Source: Saururus chinensis (taxonomy: Eukaryota > Streptophyta > Magnoliopsida > Piperales > Saururaceae). Taken from it: a stretch of 64,000 bases of DNA. Where the stretch lies: NCBI GenBank assembly GCA_035235625.1, contig CP141141.1, forward strand, positions 41,377,719-41,441,718, in the 5' to 3' direction. Position numbers and translations under genes: made by a program. This document shows positions 1 through 12,697 of this stretch, piece after piece; position 1 is the first letter of the stretch; every line of letters begins with the position of its first letter. Under the pieces are notes generated by a model. That model was not told the origin of the DNA. It did no database searches and saw nothing but the letters and a program-made list of their open reading frames with translations.

Positions 1-229
1 AACTTCGGAACACTTTACCCTTCCTGCGCTCGTAGGCGGCGAACAAAACCTCCCCTTACCCAGAGATACTTTACCTTCCCTGCACCCGTAGGCAGCGGAT
101 AGAACCTCCCCTTACCCGAAGACACTTTACCCTTTTCCGCACCTGTAGGCGGCGGACAGAACCTCCCCTTGCCTGGAGACACTACCCTTTCCGTGCCCAT
201 AAGCGGCGGACAAAACCTCCCCTTGCCCC
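1..229. repeat. GC-rich minisatellite, about 4 units of 53-61 bp
   Basis: Four imperfect tandem units share the core 'acctcccctt' preceded by 'ggcggcggacagaa' or a close variant. Units start near 1, 62, 118 and 176, and the array continues beyond the left edge. Arrays like this are common in LTRs or leaders of plant Gypsy elements. I cannot place it in a particular element. Confidence 0.75.
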
Positions 230-2775
230 GGGACATTTCCCCTATATAGGGTTGCTAACTCGAAGAATTGACGCTTCCATTGCGTAGAACACCCTCGATT
301 TAGCTAAAAACGTATTTTGAACGGAAGAAAACGGATACCGAATGACTCGAGAAAGTTCTCCAGAAAAATGAACGGAATGAACTATTTATGTAAACTGGCG
401 TACGAGCGGATGATGAAAAGCAAATACACGTGTCACTTTTGCATTGGACCGCAAAAGTGGACGGTGTGCCAAGACGCATGCGTCTGCCGCACATCGCGCG
501 GTCAGTCGCGAGAACGCGGCTTGGTGGCGCAGCTCCGGTTCGGACTCGGCTTGGCATGGCTAAACGAAGTCAGCTATTTTGTCTTTTTATGAATATTTTA
601 TTATTATTTCATTCAAATAAAATTCCAATTTTAAAATACGATAACTTTTTATCCCGAAGTCGGAATTGCACGTTCTTAGTACCAATGGACTCGTATCGAT
701 GAGACCTTCGAAACTAGACCCCACATGGGTATCTTATCTCGAACTTTGAAAATAGGCCCTGCCCATATGACACATTTCCCGAAGCCGTAACTTTCATTCC
801 CGACCTCTGATTCGTGTGTTTTTTGATTCATTTTGTTCGTTACTTCGAGCTCTAACCATATACGAAAGTTTTATCCCTTAAAGCCCCTTAAATATTAACT
901 AAAATTATATAATTAATCCTAACACTCTTGGGCTAAACGTAATCGGAACACGGGGTGCCACAATAACCAAACCGTCGTGGTGATGAAGAAATATATTGCA
1001 ATCTCCACCCTCCCAACGCTGGGAGAAAATGTCTTATAAGACATTACTAATGTATCAATGAAGCCTTAGGTCTTTATGACGATTAACTCCCCCTATCATC
1101 TGAACTTATACTAGATTATTTCTATCTAGTCAAGTATACGCTTAACCATTTAGGTCCTCTTCACCTTGTGAATCGGCCCAATAAATAGCTCATCCACTGA
1201 GCTATGACTCCGAGAACATCCCATAACCACCCTCAATTCATTAACCAAGGTCAAATTCTATGTCAGGGCCCCGTTCACTCCATAAACTGGTCCCAGCCTT
1301 AAAGAGGGTATTTTAGTCATTATCTTAATTAGGTGTTCTCCCCTCAATCTAACTACAACCAAAATCTCTTGATTAGTCTTTATTAACCTTAAGTTACTGA
1401 TATAACTAAACATAGCAATAATAAATGCAAGCATCAAAATAATCAACATATATAATGTGCATCCACACTAGTGCATAAATAATGAATAAAGGCCCGTTGC
1501 ACTCATTTGCAGGGCTAGGGCTCAGCTAGTTCAAGCCCAAGAGTGTAAACAATTCTAACACATCCTGCGAGTTACATATAAAATACTCTAGCCGATCGGT
1601 GCACTCGGTTGCAAACATGTGAAATACACTGCTTTAAACCTAAGAATTAGGGTTCTACCCCTTATTTCCCATGACATTGTGACCCGACAAGGTTTTTGTG
1701 TCACATACTGGTCATACTCCTTCCTTTTGAAGTCATTTATAGGGTACCCTAACTCTTGATTCACTAGGTCATTTGTTTCATCATAAACATAACATATTGC
1801 CCTTAAGGGCATTAGGATAATTTTACCACATAGGGTATGGTACCCTCCCTTGGGTCATTTTGGTCATTTTACTCCCCCTCTATTGATTTAAGTCATTGAC
1901 CTCTCGCAAGGCTCCACTCTCAAACCGACTCATATTTCCATTAACACAAATGTGGGCGGTCCACTCAAAGAGGTATTTCTTTCAATTGGTTTAAGGTTTT
2001 ATTGACATCTAATAGGTCCAAAATTGAACTCCAGGGTACTACTGAACTTCATGGACACTGTGTAATTTTCCTGGCATGTGACGGGGTTGTGAACCCCTTG
2101 AACCGACCCAGGTTTTGACTAACGTTTTACGATTAACCGTAGGGGCAAAAAGGTCAATTACCCACTCACTGGGATTTTTTCTCACCAAAAGGTATGGCTT
2201 ATAATTCAGTTACCCATTAAACTCTCACTAAGAATTTTCCCAATTTTTAGATCCACTCATATGATCCTGAACCAGAGCCTCGAACTCGGTTAAGTTAATA
2301 TTGTACGATAATTAACTAATAAGGGTAAAAAGGTCATTTTATAACCTCTGAGATTTTTAATTGAGCTGGAACTTTGTCAAAATACTCCCACGCCTCTCAA
2401 GGTTCAACAGTAATTTTCTAGGATTTTGTTCCACACCTAAACCCTATTGAACCGAACCCAGTTCTATTCCCCTTGCTTTTTTTTTAAACCGACCAGGGCA
2501 AGGTGGGTTTGGGTCAACGACCCGCAACCGGATAGAGGTAGAAACGCCTCTGGCAGCACCACCCCTGGCCGCCATGGCAGGGTGGCGATCTAGGCTCAAC
2601 CGGATCGCCGTCGTTCGGTGATTCCGGCAGCCCAGGTCCCTCCTCCGGCCGACGGCGGCGCTGCACCGTCACATTGATTTTTATTTTTTTTTGTTTCGGA
2701 TCTGCCTAGACAGAAAACACCCATCCACGGTCGATTTTGTCCAGCAGCGATCGCGATTTTTTGGCCGAAAGTAGA
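230..2775. other. Gene-free stretch, decayed repeat-like DNA
   Basis: No exon, RNA gene or intact element can be supported here. The region is a mix of AT-rich and moderately GC-rich DNA with scattered short open frames and no recognisable protein motif. A 13-bp inverted pair (ACACTCTTGGGCT at 922-934, its complement at 1534-1546) brackets about 600 bp and may mark a small decayed element. Base composition suggests old Gypsy sequence, which is an inference only. Confidence 0.35.
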
Positions 2776-2832
2776 CCAGCCATCCAATGGCTGACTGGCA
2801 GCCATCCAATGGCTGACCGGTAGCCATCCAGA
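2776..2832. repeat. Short tandem repeat with internal dyad
   Basis: The 21-23 bp unit 'agccatccaatggctgac' is present about 2.5 times. Most of each unit is itself an inverted repeat (AGCCATccAATGGCT). Confidence 0.65.
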
Positions 2833-2949
2833 AGTCTGGTGCTTCTAAATAAAAAATTACACAGCATAAATCACTCTAATTGCATAGATCTAATAACACA
2901 ATTTATATCTTAATTTTTCAATAACATTCATTAACTAAGACAATGATCT

Positions 2950-3425
2950 TACCTAGTTGCCGATTTGCCGTCGATCCACCCCGCCGGAGCATCGTCGAAA
3001 AATTCCCTTGGCCGCTCCTCCTCCTTCTCTCTCTCCTCCCCCCCAAAATTCCTAATTAATTCTTTTTATTGGCATGGGATTAGGGCTCCTAATCCCATGA
3101 GAAATTGGCCCCAAAAACCCAATTTCAGAACAATAAATAATCGGGCCCACAAAACAACTTAAACGGCCCAGTTGCACGTTTAAATCGGGTAAACGGGCCC
3201 TATATGATATGTTCAATTTTGAAGAGTCGTATCTCCCTCATCCGGACTCCGATTCGCGCATTCTTGGTGGAGTTTCGAAGCTCTTTCCGTCTATTTTCCA
3301 TCTATATATGTTTTAGCCACCACTTCTAATTGATGATTAAGTTATTCCTACGAGAAACTCAAGAGGTTCAACACTCTAATTTCCCGTGATCGACTTCAAA
3401 ATTTAGAAAATTCATGGACGTTACA
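2950..3425 (-). repeat. Gypsy-like LTR fragment (terminal part)
   Basis: The sequence ends at 3425 with 'ggacgttaca', so on the minus strand it starts TGTAACGTCC, a typical start of large plant Gypsy LTRs. It is collinear with the LTR relic that the CACTA element interrupts at 21.4-27.1 kb. Shared landmarks are 'ttcaattttgaagagtcgt', 'ctccctcatc' and 'ctatatat'. The other boundary and partner LTR are not visible. Confidence 0.5.
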
Positions 3426-4068
3426 TATAAATATAGTATTGTACAAAATTGTCATCAATTACTAAAAGCTCATATATTTGTAAATAGACAACTAAAGTGT
3501 AAATAATATTATGTACTTATTTATTAGCTTTCTTTTCTAATATTTTCATTTGTTGTTATGCAATATGTTGTGTTTATATGTTTAACCACATATGCATCTT
3601 TTTGTAGTCTTCTATAAATATGTCACTATTATTAGCACATATGTACTCCCTCCATACCATTAAAGTGTTAATATATTTGTATTATACGTATTTTGAAGTA
3701 GTTTTGTATGAACATATCATTATTATTAGCACATATATACTAAATGTATATGTGGCACCACAACCTCTTCAGCATACTCCAACCTTCTTTTGATTGTACA
3801 AAATATATTTATTATTTAATAACCTAAAATTTTTAAATCTTTGTACTCACTTCGTACTTTAAGTGTCATCTTATAACCACCAAAAAGTAAAAATTAGTGC
3901 CTTTGTGGTTAACTACATTTGTGTATATAAGATATCATATATGAATGTATATCATTTATTTCTATTATACATAAATATAAACTTTAGTGAATATCTCATA
4001 TATAATATATGTATATTATTTCTCTTTAAAATATTTACTTCCAAATATTTTATATTATGTATAATGTG
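3426..4068. other. AT-rich spacer
   Basis: Strongly AT-rich DNA with no supportable gene. The motif 'ctccctccatacc' near 3646 resembles one end of a Stowaway MITE, but I cannot pair it with a second end. Confidence 0.4.
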
Positions 4069-4811
4069 TAGGGGTGCTAAGGAGCCAGGTCGAGTTTTAG
4101 TATGTGGGAACATAAACTTGATGTCTTGTCATCTTGAACCCATCCCAAATAAATATAAATTACCCTAATTTTATGAAAAAAAGAGACTATGACTCAATGC
4201 TAAAAAAATATTTAGAAAATTATTTTAAAATTTGAATTTCTAAGGATTTCAATAATAGTCTTCATAGAAAATTTGAAAAGATATATCATAATTTGTTTGA
4301 TATGTAAATATAGTAAATAATATTATCATAACATATTGTCTAATGATTAACATATTGTTTAATATGTAGTACAATATATCCCATTTTTTACTCGGTTGTA
4401 CTATATATGTATATACTTTATTAAATCTTATTTCTATGATATATCTAAATTTCAATATATATCACATGTGGACATATATGTCTAATGTGTCTTTAAATGT
4501 TTACTTCTCAAAAATATATATCATGTGTGATATAAGCCAATACTCAATATATAGACATTATACATTCATTCATAACATATAAATTTGTAATATATATGTT
4601 TATGTTATAAATGTAAATTGAGATTGATAATTGTGCATATGTATACATAAGTATCAGTATGCATTTATGTATATTATAAAATATATTTACGAATTTCATT
4701 CGAGTTCGAGTCGTATACGAGTCGAGTTCGAGCTTAGCCACTTCAAGTCGAGCCATATTCGAGTCGAGACACCTTTACTCAACGAGCTGACTCGGCTCAT
4801 TAGCACACCTA
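4069..4811. mobile_element. Possible small DNA transposon with 12-bp inverted ends
   Basis: The left end TAGGGGTGCTAA pairs with the right end TTAGCACACCTA with one mismatch. The right arm is preceded by repeats of 'cgagtcgagttcgag'. The TAGGG-type end resembles hAT MITEs. The flanking 8-mers (ataatgtg and atcaccat) do not match, so a target-site duplication is not supported and the element call is tentative. Confidence 0.35.
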
Positions 4812-4819
4812 ATCACCAT

Positions 4820-7800
4820 CACCATCATAGAATTAGAATTGGACAAAACCAACCATAATTGACCATGCGAAGCCATTAAAATTTTAATACTATTATTTTT
4901 TCTCTATAAATTTAAATCTTAAAAAATAACCCATACATATGTTCAGTTACTCATAATCAATTTTGGAAAAAAAAATTTATTTTGAACTTTATCCAGCAAC
5001 CAACAAACCTTATACTTTCATTTCATTAATGACAACTCATGATAATTGGCAATTGAGGGTTGATGGTCATTGGTCAGCAACTGAATTTGTTATTAGGAAA
5101 GTGGCAATAGACAACAATATGAGTGATATCTCCCTCAATATGTGCATTAAACCCTCTCAATAATTCAAATAGATAGACTAAAAAACAAAGCATGTTTAAA
5201 ACTCAACTATTGATTGTAGTGCAAACCATAACATTTTATTTTGTTCTTATCTAATTCTATTTATATATTTTTAAGTAGAAAATATGGTCGTGTGTCATAG
5301 AGTAGGCCAACACTGCTTAGAAAAGCCTATAAAGAAGCCTATGTACATGAAATTGGTGCAAAGTCTTGAAGGGAATTTTTAAACATTTTTCTCCTAAAAT
5401 TTTGGGATTAAATCTTTGAAAAATCGGGACTTTGAATTATAGAATCTGATTAGTGGATTGGACTGGAACCCCTAGAATCATGGTGGAAGTTTCCCAAAGT
5501 GAAGGGCCACTTCCCCAAGTCCTAGGCAAACATGAGCCCTCTTTCTTTCCCCTACCCGACCCCCCGTCTCCTTTGCCTCCTTTCTCCTTGTTATCATCAA
5601 TCCATCTATCTTCCCCTTCTCCTATCTCTTTTCTTTGTTATTCTCATTGAAATCACCGTAGAGTTTCATAAAGATCATTGAGCACCATCTTCCCTCTCTT
5701 CTTCCACCCCAACAAGGTATTGGAAGGGTTTTTCTCTAAGTTCGTGGGCTGACCTAGGGATGTCTTGGTGTTGGACAAAGGTAAAACTCTATCTACTTTA
5801 ATTTGATGAGATTAGAAATATTTTAGGCTTCAAAAGCCTAAAAATGTAATTTTGTAAACTAGGGTTTACAGTAAAAGGACACTTCTCAAGATCAAATGAT
5901 TGATCTTCAAGATGTCAAAATCACTTCCTCAATCCATGATTTACATGATTTCTAAATTTTTTGGGACCAATTTCATACATGATTTGGTGATATAATTCAT
6001 TGGAAATTGGGAAAAGCATTAATTTTCTAACTAGGCTAAAATAGAAAATTTTTTGGAAATATTGTGCATGTTGTAGAATGTGAGGATGATCATGTACCTA
6101 AGGTTTGAATTTTTGGATGAAATTCTTATGATGCAATGTGGATATGTTTGGATGTTTCTGGTTTTGATGTGATTCTATGCATGTTTTCTATTTATTTTGT
6201 TGTATTAAATTTGGTACATGGAAACTGTCTTGTATCAAATATCTTGCATTCCAACATAATTTTCAAGGCTATTTTGGTGATCTATTTGCCTCTATAAAAA
6301 TTCTATAGTGTCATGTACATGTCTAAGTCCTCTCCAAATTTTTTGACTAATTATTTCTAAGTCATGTAATTACTAGAATAATTCAAATGCTCTATGCTCA
6401 TAAGTGATCAAATCATCCATCTTTTAGTATACAAAAAATCTACTATAGTCCTTTTTTTTTTTCAAAAATCATTTTTAATGCTTTTATTCACATTCTCAAG
6501 TCAACAATTTATTTCTACATGAAAATATGTTGAATTCATTTATGATTAAATTTCATGGAAAAATATTCTAGTATGGTATTTTTTATTTAATGTGGAAGCA
6601 TTACTCAGTTGTAAAACTCTATGATGATTTGCAAGTTACCTCATGGCTGTCTTTGTTGGACATTATGTTGCATTATTCATTTGTGTAAATGACAATAGAG
6701 AAATAGGTTTATTGGCCAACATTGTATAATGTGTAATTAAGTTAAAAAGTGATAACTTAAGGGTGGGCTTAACTTATGTTGTTGGAACATGTGAAAACAA
6801 ATACTCAATATCACCCTCAATTAGGTTGAGGTGTGAGCCCAATAGACCGGTTGTCGGTGGCTGAGATAATCTCTATTTTTTTAGAGGGTATCACTTTTGT
6901 GGAGGTGGTATGTATGTCATTCACGTGGCCAACATGCAGTGCACTGGTCTAGGAAGACGCTTGACACTTAACATAACCTTAAAACGATAAACTTTGACTA
7001 AAAGACTTTATGATATTATATGTTTTCATATTTGCCTTACAAGGGAAATTGAGTTTTGCTCCATGAATTTAAAGTAACACATTTGGTGTTTGTTTTTTAG
7101 TTGAGGACTCACCTGACAAGTATTGAACATTTAAGAATATTTTTCCTTTCTATAGATTTGTACGCGTTATCATTTATTGTGGTGATAATTTCTTGTTGAG
7201 CATTAGCTCATGGATGGCTTCTTCATTTTGCATGGATGCATCCATCGTGTGTATCCATGAGCGCAAAAGCTTGAGAATTCATCGACAATTAAATCATCGA
7301 ATTCTATTCCTAATAAGAAAATAAAGCGTCATTCAGATTGTTTGGAAGATCTTGGAACTTTTTAGTTGTCTTCAAATAATTTTATGAAGCTGAATTGTGA
7401 AGAATCAAACTTATGTCATGCGTTATTTTGCTACATTAAAGAAATTATTTATTTCAGCATTATTGTGACCATGTTTACAAATACCTAGTGCCTTGTTTTA
7501 CATACGTTTCCACATCACGATCCTCACTAGTAGTCTGGTATATTAGGGCTGGGACAAATATGGTATCAGAGAGAACAAGGTCCTACTCTAATACAAAGTG
7601 ATAACCTAACCTTAGTGCTAAGAAATTGGGTGAGGAAGAACATTAAAATATTTAGCTAATGACTAGGACGTGAGATTTGTTAGAGATTTGGTGATGATTA
7701 TGTGCTGAAGGAAATAAACGTCACAATAGATGCGAACCATGAATATTGGTAGAACATGAAGTAGAGATCATCAAAGGTTTTTGTTGGATAAGAAGTAACT

Positions 7801-8460
7801 TGGAAAAAGGTGACATGTAAACTCTTTATTTCATAGTGAATTTTCAAAGCTCAAAAAGGTCCTATGGTTTTTCCATGAAGTATTAGCATATGTATTTTGA
7901 AGAGGTAAGATTGAATACTTATGAAGAGTGATTGAAGTTTAAAAGAAAAGATGTTAAAATCACATAACACATAGTCACTAACACTTAGATTCTTATTGTT
8001 TACATCATATTTGAGTGTTAGAAAAGGACAAAAAAATTCATAAGTAATCGATCATCCTTGAACCAGTGATTAATCCATCTTAAATAGCTTTGAAATTTTT
8101 TCCATAACATCAAACAATCAAATGATTAGTTGATAGATCAATCGGTTTAAGTTTCATTAGTCTAGAATAGTGAGCCAATCACACAATTGCTAGGATTTTG
8201 TGAACAATACAGGAAATGATTAATGAAGTTGCCCCATGGTCATTTGGAATAGGTCATTTCAAGAACAATTTATTTCTTTTTAAAACACTAAGACCTAAAC
8301 CTATTTAACTCACTATATAAAGACCTAAAAGTGACAAAATTGAGAGAGAATAAAGAATATTAATTGAGAGAACATAAAATAATTTTATTACAAATTCCTT
8401 CATACACCTTTGGAAAATTTTAGTTAAATTAAATAAGAATTGACCCATAAATAAGACCCC
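4820..8460 (+). mobile_element. Decayed LTR-retrotransposon relic, copy A
   Basis: This block is collinear in direct orientation with 14370-17115. Matching landmarks include 'tttttctctataaatttaaa' near 4900, 'gaatctgatt.gtggattgga' at about 5445, 'gaagagtgatt.aagtttaaaagaaaag' near 7922, and 'acaaattccttcatacacctttg' near 8390. A primer-binding-site-like TGGTATCAGAG lies at 7561 behind a TG-rich stretch. No gag or pol reading frame survives. The family is not identified. Confidence 0.55.
7561..7571 (+). promoter_or_regulatory. Initiator-tRNA-Met primer-binding-site-like motif
   Basis: TGGTATCAGAG is the usual start of the primer-binding site complementary to plant initiator tRNA-Met, found just after the 5' LTR of many Copia and Gypsy elements. 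It implies a plus-strand retroelement whose 5' LTR ended near 7560. The matching position in copy B is diverged. Confidence 0.5.
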
Positions 8461-9291
8461 CAACTCTTTAAGATTGGTGACTGACAATTGTAAGATTACT
8501 TATAAAACAATTTTTATTGGACGTTATGTGTTTCCTTCTTCGGCTGCGCATTCAATATGTTGGACAACCTGATTTGACATATAACCTAATAATGCCAATG
8601 AATACTATGACTAACGATTGACAACTTAACTCAATGAAAAATAATACTGATACAACTTAACTCCAATCAACAATTTTGTTTTTGCAGTGGCAATAAACAA
8701 CTTAGATATTCATCAATATTAGAATAAAAAATTATCAATATTAAATGTTCTGATTAAGCCAAATAACTATGGTGTTTAGATAATATTCAAACCATAATAT
8801 CATGTATGAAAACATTTATTTACAAGGGATTCTTCTCTTTAATAAGTTTTGGAGCATTTAAACCCAGATGTTTAACACGTGCACTTTAACTAGTATTAAT
8901 AAGATAGCCTGCAATTCTGAGAAAAATAATCCCTGAGTCCTACCGGTGATTGAAGATTTTTTCTGTCCGTGGCGATGCTGATGTGAAGCCAATGAGCATC
9001 GTGTTATCTCCAGAAGTTACCAATCTCCTCTACCTTTTCTTCTAATCGTCCCTAAAATATCCTAATTTCCCCATCTTCTCTACATTGTCCTACATCATGG
9101 GTCCCATAACATCATTGGGCTGAGAATGCCATAAGTGTTTGTCTTCTTGTGCGCAATCGGTCAGCATTTCCACAAAAATAATGCAATTATAAGCCGTATT
9201 TAAAAAAATCATAAACTGAACCCATGTCCTATTACCAAAAGGCGTAACAGACATGAAGTGGTATAATTTAGTCAGCTCGCAGGCATGATGC
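8461..9291 (-). other. 3' flank of SDR1
   Basis: No gene is seen. The last ~110 bp before the SDR1 stop ('aatcataaactgaaccca ... gtcagctcgcaggcatgatg') match the same position below SDR2, SDR3 and SDR4. This suggests a shared 3' untranslated region and the edge of the duplicated segment. The rest is AT-rich. Confidence 0.5.
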
Positions 9292-12200
9292 TTAACATTT
9301 CAGGGCCATCCGGAGAATACCATCCCTGATAGAAATTGGCAAGTGATACAGAATTGCAAGAGGCGTTGACAAGTGACCATAAGAGAACCATGCTGGAGGA
9401 TTTGACTTGAGAACTGCAGCCACTGTTTTCTTAGCAAACTCATCTGCAGGGGTAGACCTGGGGCCTTGGGATACCTCAGCCCTCTTTCGAATAGCATCAT
9501 CAAACGCCTTGTATAGCTTCCAATCAGCCAGTTGATTGTATTTATTCAGGCCAGATATTCCTATATTTGATTTGATTGCACCCGGAACAACATTTATAAC
9601 ATCTATCCCGAGGGGCCTAAGTTCCAATCTGCAGTAACACAGAAGTTAAAAGTGCAGAGGAAACAGATTGTTGTTATTACTGCAAGCTGCCTGCCAAAAA
9701 CGAACCTTGCCTTTTTCCTGGTTAGGGAATGATAACGCAAGGTGCTTGCAAGTTACAGGAAAACAAAATACCTTAACTCACAGAAAGATAACGTTCACCT
9801 TCATAACCACTCGGTGACCAGGGAAAGTGCATGTTAAATATAATATACAAACGAATGGACATACTAATTTCAGAGTAAGATTAATATACATGGTGCCATA
9901 GTAACAAAGTTGGCATTTTGGTTCCTTTCAGGGGAAGGGGGTTCATTTCGTGAAAGTTTTAAAGTATAAAAAGAGAAGGAAGAAAGGGAGAAAAAGAGAA
10001 GTACAGGAAGAAGAGGGACTCAATAAAATAACCTGTCAACAACGTAAAAGCCTAAAAATAATTTGCCCAAATTGTAAAAAACCTAAAAATATCTTGCTTA
10101 AATTGTAAAAAAGCTAAAAATCAATCTGCCTAAGATGTAAAAGACTAAATATTAACCTGCCTAAGAAGTAAAAATCCGAAAATAACCTGTCTAAAACATA
10201 AGTTTTGTGAAATTTCAGTGATAATTTTAAAATTACAATTTTTTTGTAAAATTAACGAAAATTTTAAATATATTTTAGTCCAAGCCCATTTCGCCTAAAA
10301 TAAAAAAATTAGCAAAATTTGTTACTATGCATGGTGCATGAGCTAGCAAGACACAAGCAGCTGTGCCGGTCCCTACCCATCTCGTCCTATCAGCTCTTTG
10401 CATGATCTTCTTCATTAACATTAGCAATTGAATAAAAAGGTTATGAGAAAATACCTTAAGGTGTCAGTCAAGGCATGTAAAGCAGCCTTTGATGCCGAAT
10501 ATGCACCAGCCCATGGTCCGGGGGCCAAAGCAGAGACACTACCCACATTAACAATTTTGCCCTTCTTTTTACTTGCCATGTGAGGCACAACAGCCTGAAT
10601 TATCCTCATTGGACCTGTATCAATTAACGAGTAATAATACAGCATAAAATGCAATATTCGCAAGTCACAGAACGCTTTCTAAACATCAAGCTACAAGCAT
10701 CTATAACTTGCTTTGTCATAGAATACATTTCAAGCCCCATTAATATATAAAAAAAACACAAGTAAAAAAGTGCAATTATTTTAGATCAGAAGAAAGTGTA
10801 TTAACAGGCAGCACAGGTAGCAGTTTTTAAGGATGACAATCTTCATAAAAGGCTTATAAGCAGTTCCACATCACACGGCAATCCAGAAACTGAACAAAGA
10901 AAACTTGATCATGAAATGTTTTAAAATTCGTCATTGTGGTAATATACAAGGAATTTTGTTGACAGAGTAGGAGAGTATAACATGACAAATTTATCCACTA
11001 TAATAGCACAACTGTAAGATTCTTTGAACAGCAACCAATGTAGCACAATTCTGAAGAAACATGTACATTCCATTGGATTGGATACCAAACTTCAACATAA
11101 AAAGTTGAGTTCCCATGAAGTGAAAAAAAAAAGGTAGGGTAAGCTCGTTGAAGCATAAGGTAAAACCAAATATTACAAGACATAGGATAGGTAAAAAAAT
11201 GACATCTTAGACATAGGATAGGCCCACCCATCATACATACCAGGTAAGTCAGGATATAATCCCCGGAGTGGGGGTTTGAACTCAGGACCCCCATTTCCAG
11301 AAGCGAGTCCTGGCCATCCCGCCAACACCCCGTTGGTTACATCTCAGACATGGCTGTAAGCATAAAACAAATAATGACAGGTCATATTATGAAAAAGGTC
11401 TTTGAAACAGGAATTTAATCTCTAAGTTTTAGTACCAACAATGCCATTGTTATCTTTGCAACTCAAAGATGCATAAGATGTCCATGTTGTTTTAGATGAC
11501 ATACAGTGTGGTAAAATACCAGGTAAAATTTTGAGCAGAAAAAACATAAAAAAATTATTACAGGTAAAGTAAACAGTAAGAATCACCCACAATAAGGATC
11601 ATCGGCATACGCCTGATTCAACTACTTAAGGGCAAACACATTCATCGGCTACTGACATTATTCTGAAAAAGGATAAATCACATTCACCAACTGCAGCATC
11701 ATAGACATGAAGAACACTATATTTATATGGGAAAAGGCAAGTGAAGTTAAATTACAAGACCAACTAACAGGATTAGATAACAAGTAGATAAACAATAATC
11801 AGACAATTTGATAGATTGTGTTGTGACCCGGAGATTGTGTATAGAGTAGTACTAGAACTTTATAAGAAACAAAGATAAGAGTCCAAGAAAAAATCAATCC
11901 GGAAGTTATGGTAATACATCTAAAATACAAACTTCTCACGGACAACAAGTGCTTGCAATGATATCATCAGAGTAGCATCACAAGTGAACATTCTAAATTC
12001 GATAAACAAAATTAAGGGATCACATTAAAGAAATTGATCTTGACAAATTTTGTATTCAGTGAAAACCACTCTTAAATAGAGTAGTTTGTTACATATTACA
12101 ATCTGTTTGATAAAAGCAGTGTATTACAGTTAGTTTGAGACAGTTGAGAGAATAGAGGAGATTTGATTTTGGAAAATCTTAGTGACGGAGTCAAGGCTGT

Positions 12201-12697
12201 TGGGTTTGCTAATAATCAAAATCAACAGGAAAAAAGAAACGACAGGGAAGGACTTCTCGAGACCCTTCGAATCCACATCAAACATAAGAATAAACGAGAC
12301 CCAATTGATCATAGACGATGCCAAAATTACCATAAACTTCAATCAAAGAGAAATTACCATAAATATTAGTATCAAAAGTATTTTCAATGGCCGGCAGCGG
12401 GATTTCGGCGAGAGGGCCCATGCAATGGACTCCGGCATTGTTGACAACGACATCAATCCTGCCGAACACGTCCAGCACGGTGCCCATGACCTTGCGGATG
12501 CTATCCTCCGACTGAACGTCGAGTTCCTGGCGGAGGACCACGGACTCGTGCTCGAGGTTCCTCATGGAGCTGAGCGAGCGGCTTGTGGCCACTACCCTGC
12601 ACTTCTGGGCCGCGAAAGCCCGGGCGAAGGCGTTGCCGATCCCGCCCTCGCTGCACCCGGTTATCAGAACCACCGGACCTTCCTCGCCGCCCTCCAT
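9292..12697 (-). CDS. SDR1: classical short-chain dehydrogenase/reductase, AYR1-like, 3 exons
   Basis: Exons are complement(12358-12697, 10455-10614, 9292-9628), 340+160+337 bp, encoding 278 aa. Both introns are GT-AG, in phases 1 and 2. Exon 1 holds the Rossmann fold: beta1 VVLITG, the nucleotide loop TGCSEGGIG (consensus TGxxxGIG), the Arg of VVATSR after beta2 that favours NADPH, and VVNNAG. Exon 2 carries the catalytic Ser region ([12 protein letters not shown]) and YSASK (YxxxK). Exon 3 begins [20 protein letters not shown], the usual post-catalytic strand. The likely reaction is NADPH-dependent carbonyl reduction; plant AYR1-like proteins are annotated as 1-acyl-DHAP reductases of lipid synthesis. 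The substrate is inferred. The ATG at 12697 matches SDR2 and SDR3. A further in-frame ATG upstream is not shared by the paralogues. Confidence 0.9.
10030..10202. repeat. Intronic minisatellite, ~30-bp unit x about 6
   Basis: Units follow 'aacctgyctaaratgtaaaa.cctaaaaat' in SDR1 intron 2. I see no equivalent in the corresponding introns of the other SDR copies, so it probably arose after duplication. Confidence 0.65.
11215..11338 (-). mobile_element. tRNA-derived SINE in SDR1 intron 1
   Basis: On the minus strand the element starts AACCAACGGGGTG. It carries an A-box-like TGGCGGGATGG and, about 35 bp later, a B-box-like AGTTCAAACCC, the spacing of an internal RNA polymerase III promoter. It is flanked by 13-bp direct repeats, ACATCTTAGACAT (11202-11214) and ACATCTCAGACAT (11339-11351), with one difference. 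The 124-bp length fits plant SINEs. The family was not identified. Confidence 0.7.

Noticed and set aside
317..702. Overlapping frames of 85-91 aa on both strands
   Set aside because: No motif, overlapping on both strands, and located in LTR-like repeat DNA.
922..1546. Transposon bounded by the 13-bp inverted pair ACACTCTTGGGCT
   Set aside because: No flanking duplication, and the ends match no known superfamily. Left as a note only.
4249..4756. Open frames of 68-75 aa in AT-rich DNA
   Set aside because: Composed mainly of Ile, Tyr, Asn and Lys, as expected from random AT-rich sequence.
11240..11338. Functional tRNA gene on the minus strand
   Set aside because: A- and B-box-like motifs exist, but no cloverleaf with a proper acceptor stem can be formed. 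The 13-bp target duplication favours a SINE.
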